DNA of 64,000 nucleotides from Rhodeus uyekii (taxonomy: Eukaryota; Chordata; Actinopteri; Cypriniformes; Acheilognathidae), in NCBI GenBank assembly GCA_037043235.1, contig JAWRVZ010000179.1:847001-911000 (forward strand). Reading direction: 5' to 3'. Positions 57,991 to 64,000 of this stretch are shown here, one piece after another. How positions within the stretch are numbered: position 1 is the first letter of the stretch; each line of letters starts with the position of its first letter. Both the position numbers and the translations under genes were made by a program. The notes under the pieces were generated by a model. It made no database searches and was not told the DNA's origin. It saw only the letters and a program-made list of their open reading frames with translations.

Positions 57991-58850
57991 AATCCAAGGG
58001 CTCGGCGGCGTTCTCTCTCCTCCCGGGAAAGCCGAGCTCGACCAACCTGCATGGGCTCATGATCGGACGAGGGACTGACCGTGCCAGGATGTTGTGGTGG
58101 AACTACCGAGGGGGACCCTGGACCTACCGCTGGGGTGGAGCGAAACTTGCTTCGTTCCAAGCGAGCATCTACACGAAGCGCCAGCTCGATGAGACCATTC
58201 AGTTGTGTGGGTAGATCCAGGGCGTATATCTCTCGTTGGACACGGTCAGCCAGCCCATGCAGGAACCTGTCCCACTGCGCCTCCTCGTTCCACTTGCAGT
58301 CGGCCGCGAGTGTGCGAAACTCGATGGCGTAGTCGGAGACCGACCGATCTCCCTGTTTGAGATCGGATAACCTGCGCGCTGCCTCGCGGCCGACTGCCGA
58401 CCGGTCGAAAACTCTCTTCATCTCCTCCGCGAAGGCCTGGAACGAGGAGCAGCACGGGTCTTGATTCTCCCACACCGCCGTACCCCATTTGGCTGCCCGC
58501 CCCGAGAGTAACGTAATGACCAGGGCAACCTTGGCTTGCTCAGTGGAGTATGTTTGAGGTTGCAATGAAAAGAAGACCGAACACTTAGTAATAAAAGATC
58601 TGCAAAAGTCTGGTTCTCCGGCGTAACGCTCAGGTGGTGGTAAATGTGGTTCTGACTGACCTGTGGGGCGGCTGATGGTGGGAGGGGCCGGCGGTGGGGC
58701 TGGCGCAGCGGGAACAGACAGCTGTTGGAATTTGCTGGCGAGCTCGGACATCTGCGCCGCCAGTGTTTGAACGGCGCGCCCGGTGGCCAACATCTGCTCC
58801 ATGTTGTTAGCAACAAACTCTTGCCAGTTGGGTGCATTCGCTGAATCCAT
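57921..58850 (-). CDS. gag: Gypsy Gag
   Basis: Structural protein forming the retrotransposon particle and binding its RNA. I chose the ATG at 58850 (MDSANAPNWQEF), 6 nt after the PBS; the frame is open further upstream into the LTR (to 59042), but that part lies in or before R/PBS sequence. 309 residues: an N-terminal helical or coiled-coil stretch (NNMEQMLATGRAVQTLAAQM), a Pro/Ala linker, the retrotransposon Gag domain (LPPPERYAGEPDF to FQAFAEEMKRVFD), an acidic/basic linker, and one CCHC zinc knuckle near the C terminus (CIYCAGEGHFILQC, spacing CX2CX4HX4C). The layout resembles sushi-group Gag, the ancestor group of mammalian PEG10/RTL genes. Ends at 57921, overlapping pol. Confidence 0.9.
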   Translation of the reverse strand: MDSANAPNWQEFVANNMEQMLATGRAVQTLAAQMSELASKFQQLSVPAAPAPPPAPPTISRPTGQSEPHLPPPERYAGEPDFCRSFITKCSVFFSLQPQTYSTEQAKVALVITLLSGRAAKWGTAVWENQDPCCSSFQAFAEEMKRVFDRSAVGREAARRLSDLKQGDRSVSDYAIEFRTLAADCKWNEEAQWDRFLHGLADRVQREIYALDLPTQLNGLIELALRVDARLERSKFRSTPAVGPGSPSVVPPQHPGTVSPSSDHEPMQVGRARLSREERERRRALGLCIYCAGEGHFILQCPVKARARQ

Positions 58851-58856
58851 AGTGAG

Positions 58857-58867
58857 GTCGAGTCGTT
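58857..58867 (-). promoter_or_regulatory. Primer binding site, apparent self-priming type
   Basis: Minus-strand AACGACTCGAC starts one base after the 5' LTR. It is exactly complementary to GTCGAGTCGTT at the predicted 5' end of the transcript (59040-59030). I see no good match to common tRNA 3' ends. Confidence 0.65.
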
Positions 58868-58868
58868 C

Positions 58869-59197
58869 TGTCATGAAACCGGAGGAGACTGGATTCAAGT
58901 GCGAAAAGTAGTTTATTGTAAATGATGAGTAAATGGATAAATGTCCAGGAACTGACGGCGGACACTGGAACAGGAAATCACGAACACTGGAGCTGGAGAC
59001 AACGGACTCGAGGGAACACACTGCAGAACAACGACTCGACAAGGTGGTGAGGGAAGAGGTGAACTAAATAGGCAGAGGGAGATGGGGATCAGGTGTGTGC
59101 GATGATGGTGGCGGTGATCAGTGACCACGCCTCCCACATTCATCTCACAATCATACACAGTCAATCCTAAGAGACAATGAATTCGCGAACCGTGACA
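58869..59197 (-). repeat. Gypsy 5' LTR
   Basis: Identical by eye to 54261-54589. U3 would be about 59197-59041, R from 59040; the AATAAA-bearing part (58912-58917, minus) marks the R end. Confidence 0.92.
59030..59070 (-). promoter_or_regulatory. LTR core promoter and predicted transcript start
   Basis: A minus-strand TATTTAG box (59070-59064) lies about 25-30 nt upstream of GTCGAGTCGTT (59040-59030), the 11-mer complementary to the PBS. The TATA spacing independently puts the start at this 11-mer. Confidence 0.5.
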
Positions 59198-59290
59198 AGT
59201 TATCTCGATGGCCTCCGGGGTTGCAAAAAAGCGTTGAAGTAACCGAGGATCGAGATAAACAACAGCCAATATGCCGACTTTATCCACTTT

Positions 59291-59556
59291 AACTATAAAC
59301 ATAACCGGCACTCGGTGGTGCAAAAACTCACAGAAATAACTCAGGGAAACATGCACACACTCGACAGCCGAATAACATCAACAATGACATCCAATAACCG
59401 ACAACAACAAGGGGGACACGAAAGGAATATATACACAAGGAAATGGGACACAGCTGTCATGATTAACAGGGTAAATTACTAACAAGACAGGAGGGGGAAG
59501 GATCTGGAAGACACAGAGGAACCCGGATGTGACAGACGCGACAGGACTGTGACAGG
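59291..59556 (-). repeat. LTR-like remnant, related to 68-490
   Basis: Contains acaaggaaatgggacacagc, ggatctggaagacacagagg and aacccggatgtgacagacgc in the same order as the copy at the window start, ending gactgtgacag. Confidence 0.4.
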
Positions 59557-59569
59557 CATACATTTATAG

Positions 59570-59725
59570 ATTCCTGGTTTGTGACGTCACCGCTCTGACA
59601 TCCTCTCACACGATTGGTTGGATTGTATACGTGCTTCATGATGCATTCACGCAAAGGCATTCCCATAACGCTTTGACACAGCATCTCGTTCCCTGTTCAG
59701 GGAACTAAGGTTACACACATAACAG
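59570..59725 (-). repeat. DIRS-type right terminal repeat
   Basis: ttcctggtttgtgacgtcac, gtgcttcatgatgcattcac, cataacgctttgacacagca and the outer end ttccctgttcagggaactaa then ggttacacac. The palindromic ttccctgttcagggaa end and the atgctg(c/t)gtc motif are typical of fish DIRS termini. Confidence 0.55.
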
Positions 59726-61128
59726 AGACGTTCTGTACTTATATTGGAACAAAACATTTATTGCATTGCAATGCAATAGAAAAATACACACATTCTGGAG
59801 AAAAAGTGATATCAATGAGAACTCAATTAATTAACTTGGTCAAAAAAAGTGTTTATTTTTAATATGTTTGTCTTTAAGCCAGTAAGTTTTTTCTTTAAAT
59901 ATTTCTAAAAAAAAACTAAAGTTATTTTAACAAGTCTAAATAGCAATGCCATAGTCATACAGAAGTCACAACCAACATGTAGAAAACACAATCCAACAGC
60001 CGAGAACAAGCCAAAAGAAATCAGCGGCAGAATATCCAAGAGAATAAGAAAACACTATTTCAGTAGAAATGTCAAGATGTGAGGGCTATTTAAACATTCA
60101 AAACAGCATTCAAGAGACAGTTCGCCCAAAAAATGAAACTTGTCATTTTTCAGAATATCTTCCTTAGTGTTCAGCAGAAAAGGTTTGACGTGATGGAGAA
60201 TCAAATGATGACAAAATTTTCACTTTTTGGGTGAACTATTCCTTTCAGAGGAGAATGCCCTCATGTTTGTTCTTTTTTCTTTTTATTCCACAGCAAGAAC
60301 AATTTTAACCCCTACTTTGTAGAGTGTTTTGTTGTTTAAGCAGTCCTGTCATTTATTTTGATGGATAACCTACTAATGCATTATACTCTTTGACTTTGGT
60401 CTATTGTTCTGCTGAGTATTTCCGTTCTCAAATGTGTCTCGTTTAAACAGTAGGGCTGATAATGAAGTTGACCCAAGCATGTAAAGAAAAGTCTTTAAGA
60501 AAAATAGATTTTTTTTTTTTTTTTTTTTGAAGTGAATGCATTTATTTTTTAGAAGAAAGAGATAATACAATAAGAGCAATAGCTTGAATTTGAAAGCACA
60601 CCAACATTCTATTTCACCAAACCTGATCCCATGGATGTAGCTGTGAACATATTTTTTTTTTATTTTTTTTTTATTAATCCTAATTTAAATCAAACATTTC
60701 AAAGTGCAGCTTTATAACTGGGATTAACTTACATTTTCAGAGCACTAAATGATAACACCTGCAAAAGCTAGCTAAACAAAGGAGAAAAAAAAGGGTAAGC
60801 TAAGCTAAAAGTTCTAGCCGATCTAAATCCAAACTGATAACAGTTTTGGTGATTCAGACCAGTTTAACTGATTAATTTACTTGTATATCAAAATTGGCTA
60901 TAAATTATAATTAGCTATCAATTTGATGGACTGGGTTTACATTTATTTTATTTTTTTTACTCTATCAAAGTTAAAAAAAGAGAAACTGAGGCCTTTTGCA
61001 ATAAACAATATGGCATGAATTGTCCTCACTAGTCGTTGTACACAGGAGCATGTTAAAACTTTTTTTCTCCACTTTCTTCACTTTTGAACCAAGTTAGCCG
61101 TTAGGAAATAGATCAAACACTTTATTTT
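59726..61128. other. No gene recognised
   Basis: AT-rich with homopolymer runs (T-run at about 60507-60528). Confidence 0.5.
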
Positions 61129-61428
61129 GGTAACACTTTTCCAATAAGGGTCCACATCTAAACATTAGTCAACCATTTTAATAGCATGAACAATGAAAAA
61201 TGCTTCAAAATAATTTGTCAATTTTAATCTTAATTTCATTTCATTTATTAATAAATCTAAAGTTGTATCTGTAAATATTTTTTAAATAAATAATTACTAA
61301 TTAAAAAAAATACTAAAATTAACAAAGATGAATGCATAGGCTAGTGTAAAAAATGTCTTTTCATTGTTAGATCATTTTAGTCGATGTATTAACAAACGTT
61401 AACTGATGGGACCTTATAAAGTGCTACT
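61129..61428. mobile_element. MITE with ggtaacactt termini
   Basis: Left ggtaacacttttccaataag then ggtcc; right (inverted) agtagcactttataaggtcc. Non-coding, AT-rich. Ends related to 20205-20714. Confidence 0.5.
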
Positions 61429-63324
61429 AATATTTTTATTTGTTAAAATTTCAGTGCTTTTTAAATAATGTTTTTAAAACTCAATAAATGGCAAACAATG
61501 TTTGGCTAATGCAACTTCTGATGTACAGAAGCTCTAATAAGCCATACCTTTCTTTTTGCCTGCTTTATTTTCTCTTGGATGTCAGTTTAAATTTCTTGAA
61601 AATTTTCTGACCCCAAAAAAAATAAACAAAACAAACAAAAAAAAAATTGGACAAAAAATAGAAAAACACTTGCGATGAAAACATTGAGTCTGTGAGAATC
61701 TGTGGTGATATAATGTACAAAATGCTGAAAAATATGCAGATACTATCAGACTGATACAAAATGGATGTGAAATCCTCTCTAAATAAAGTTGCATTTGGGA
61801 TTTCTTGGTAACAAACCCTCAATAAAAATGTGAGCAGTTGTATGAGACGCCCAGGGGCATAAAACCTTAGACCTGAACATCTGAGAGAACTCTGTGTGTA
61901 GTGATGACTGTGTGTGCAGTAGCGGAGCGTGAGAAGAAATCACCTCTCATAGAGAAAGTGCCTGTACCCTCAGCGGAGCTCATACAAACAAATAAATATC
62001 CACAGCTGTTACAACATATAAATCTGATATGGAAGACCATTTGACTTCTTTTGTCGTGATTACAAGTTTCAAGAAATGCACTGCTGTGTAAAATCTGTGT
62101 GAAATCAAGGCAACATCTCTACCTCACTGCCTTTTGGATTAACCACGCGCATCCTTGGGGCGCATCTCAAAAGTGCTGTGTTGCATCTTTTTTCTTAGCC
62201 CCACAGCAAAGAGAAAATAAGAGGGTGAGTGTGGGAATGGAGAAGAGGTTTTGAAGGGAATGAGTGTGGAGCCGTACTGTCAGTCTTTATTAGTAGTAGG
62301 CTAACGCTTCTGCACCCTGTCTGGTTTCATTACCATGACTCATTAGCTCGCACCAGGGTCACGAAAGCCAGGCAACTAGAAAGGGGGATGGAGGAACTTA
62401 GGAGGGAAGTGAGCTTTGTCACTTTGGACATTTATTGACCTGTTTTCACAGTGGGGAATGAGAAAGGAAAGAGAGCGGGATGCCCCTTAGAAAAGTGAAG
62501 CTGTTGGACCCACAAACTGAAGCATGACTTATTCTGTTAGCGGCTGCTGTAATGTTCTGTAGTTGAAGCTTTGGGCTTGACCTTCATAAAAGTGAGAAAC
62601 ATTACTAATATATAAACTATAAGAATCATACAATATTCAGGAGATCCGTTTCCAAACGAACTCTAGTGCAGACTAAAATATGAACACAACACTGACCAAA
62701 GACATCTAAAGAAGTCATGTGTCTAAACAGGATGTGATGTCACATAATGTGACCCCTAAAAGAACAGAATGTTCAAGGATGCTTGGTTCCTCTCAACATA
62801 GGAGATGGGTTGCCGATTACAGATCTGTATAGGCATCGAAACAGCGGAGTGACTCCTTTAACAAGGATTTAATAAGCTCTTTGTGAGTAAAAATACCATC
62901 AAAGCATGCACTTATAATTAGCCCAGAACTTAGCATTGTTTGTGATTGGAACATTTGATGAATGAATCTGAAAAAGGGTGACAGCATTAAACTTATTCAA
63001 ACTGCAACAACAACAACCAAATACTTTTAATCAACTAAAGTCAACAGTTTGCATTAGGACTCTGAGAAAATGTTTTAATTATTCTCTCACATGCATCTCA
63101 CAGAGCCATTTGTGTGAGAATTTACACACAACAACATGAGTTTAGCACAATGATAAGTTTCACAATGCAAATGTTCCCTTTTTGTGTCATACATGTTTGT
63201 AATGCTCTTACTTTTCCATTCAAGTTTTATTTCCTCTGTACAATGACCTTGATATACTCACAGCAAAGTCATTGTTCGTTCTTTGCTTAAAGGTAAAAAT
63301 AAGTTAGAAATACTTGACCAGAGA
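61429..63324. other. No gene recognised
   Basis: 62050-62560 is less AT-rich and unique-looking; the frame at 62229-62438 has no domain. The rest is AT-rich. Confidence 0.45.
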
Positions 63325-63600
63325 TACGATTCCCTTTCGAAAGGGAACTCCATGCTGCGTCCCCTAGGGGTCACTTTGGGGAATACCTCCGGTATGACAG
63401 GTGTTTGAAGCAATGATACCATCACGACAATGAACTTGACATTGGCCGGCAGCCACCTATGACGTCACCACAGGTGCAACTGCAGGTATAAGAGAGGCAC
63501 CTCAGCAGAGTGTACACGGAGTGTTCGGAGTGTTTGTACACAAGTCCAGTTTTGGCAGAAGAGTGACCTCTGAGAATAGTGTAAGCTTAGGTGAGAGTTG
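63325..63600 (+). repeat. DIRS-type left terminal repeat
   Basis: gattccctttcgaaagggaa then atgctgcgtcccctagggg, cctatgacgtcaccacaggt and gcaggtataagagaggcacc: the palindromic ttccctttcgaaagggaa end and downstream promoter-like tataagag are characteristic of fish DIRS left ends. The body would extend rightward, but recognisable coding does not follow before the window ends. Confidence 0.55.
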
Positions 63601-63835
63601 ACGCCTGTCACAGTTCAAGCAAATAGGGCTCTGCAACAAACTCAAGCTCCTGAACTTAAACATTTCAAGTTTAAACATCGGTTTCAAAATTCTTGTTTTA
63701 GACATCTAATTTGTGACCAGTGTTTTGTTTTGCTCTATCCTCTGCGCTTCCGCATTCGTCAATACGTTACGAGTTGGGTCAGAGTTCACCCTTCAGCCAG
63801 AACTAAAAGCCAGTGGATCAAGTTTATATATATGT

Positions 63836-64000
63836 AACAACACGGGAGAGCAGGAACGTGTGCGATGCGCAGAGGAAGGACGAGGAGTAACAGGTTCCAA
63901 AAGGAAACTCACTTTTATTTAAACTCGCAAAACAAAACTACTTTAAATATAAACAGAAAACAGCTTTTTAATGCAAAACACGAAAACTAGGAACACTTGG
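63836..64000 (-). repeat. LTR-like sequence running off the window
   Basis: gtaacaacacgggagagcag then acttttatttaaactcgcaa and AC-rich DNA, in the layout of a minus-strand LTR. Only the part inside the window can be judged. Confidence 0.3.

Larger units (their letters stand above)
54261..59197 (-). mobile_element. Complete Gypsy chromovirus-type LTR retrotransposon (4.94 kb)
   Basis: Two 329-bp LTRs identical by eye, 5-bp target duplication AGTTA (54256-54260, 59198-59202), PBS, gag, pol and polypurine tract, in order on the minus strand. The pol order protease-RT-RNase H-integrase-chromodomain defines the Gypsy chromovirus lineage; gag and the self-priming site resemble the fish sushi group. 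No envelope frame. All frames are open, so recent activity is plausible. Confidence 0.93.
54245..59290. mobile_element. pogo/Tigger-like end interrupted by the Gypsy insertion
   Basis: 54245-54260 (cagtggaatccagtta, after TA) plus 59203-59290 (tctcgatggcctccggggt, gcaaaaaagcgttgaag, cgaggatcgagataaac) rejoin into an end matching the inverted right end of the 39653-40439 element. Only this terminus was found. Confidence 0.65.

Noticed and set aside
58851..59042. Extended Gag start at 59042
   Set aside because: The extra 64 codons cover LTR and PBS sequence, and most lie at or beyond the predicted transcript start. The ATG at 58850 matches the usual position just after the PBS.
59030..59356. 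LTR frames (54305-54556, 58913-59356) as genes
   Set aside because: The same translation appears in both LTRs, and the frames overlap promoter and terminal sequence.
52885..59725. One DIRS element spanning both inverted ends
   Set aside because: The inverted match lasts only about 80 bp and several unrelated elements lie between; kept as two separate end fragments.

Overview
The window looks like a repeat-dense, probably intergenic or intronic stretch of a teleost fish genome, most likely a cyprinid or close relative. The evidence is AT-rich sequence, no bacterial-style gene packing, and a mobile-element set typical of fish: Tc1-like and pogo/Tigger-like DNA transposons, hAT and Harbinger MITEs, L2/CR1-group LINEs, tRNA-derived SINEs, DIRS- and Ngaro-like tyrosine-recombinase retroelements, and a chromodomain Gypsy element. 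I cannot identify a host protein-coding gene with confidence. Nearly every recognisable coding stretch belongs to a mobile element.

Layout. 1-2.1 kb: LTR-like debris and a 24-bp simple repeat. 2.13-8.78 kb: a 6.65-kb element bounded by split direct repeats (identical pairs of 115 and 160 bp in the A1-body-B1-A2-B2 order of Ngaro/PAT elements, read on the minus strand). It carries a 21-copy 66-bp tandem array, in which each unit holds two hairpins closed by TGCG loops, plus duplicated modules and a nested 720-bp hAT element. 8.8-18.3 kb: hAT end, LTR debris, decayed Tc1, a 5'-truncated and internally deleted LINE (12.2-14.3 kb), a possible conserved noncoding element (15.65-15.94 kb), pogo-like debris and a 516-bp TAA-flanked MITE. 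18.3-32.5 kb: mostly featureless, with MITEs, a 246-bp LTR-like palindrome and a possible solo LTR or promoter. 32.5-44.8 kb: Tigger-like, DIRS-like, Tc1-like and pogo-like elements, including a young DD37E Tc1 copy (43.02-44.58 kb) nested in an older rearranged Tc1 copy. 44.8-53.5 kb: an 82-bp perfect palindrome, an L2 LINE remnant, a decayed DIRS element with reverse-transcriptase and recombinase remnants, and a long-TIR foldback. 54.26-59.20 kb: a structurally complete Gypsy chromovirus-type retrotransposon on the minus strand, with LTRs identical by eye, a 5-bp target duplication, open gag and pol, and an apparent 11-nt self-priming site. 59.2-64 kb: LTR debris, a MITE, DIRS-type terminal sequence and unannotated AT-rich DNA.

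How parts work together. In the Gypsy element, gag, protease-RT-RNase H-integrase-chromodomain, PBS, polypurine tract and the promoter/poly(A) signals in the LTRs form one replicating unit. The Ngaro-like and DIRS elements share the tyrosine-recombinase logic (no target duplication), but these copies lack usable enzymes and would depend on proteins made elsewhere. The layered insertions (Gypsy in pogo-like, Tc1 in Tc1, hAT in Ngaro-like, MITE in LTR-like) give a relative age order.
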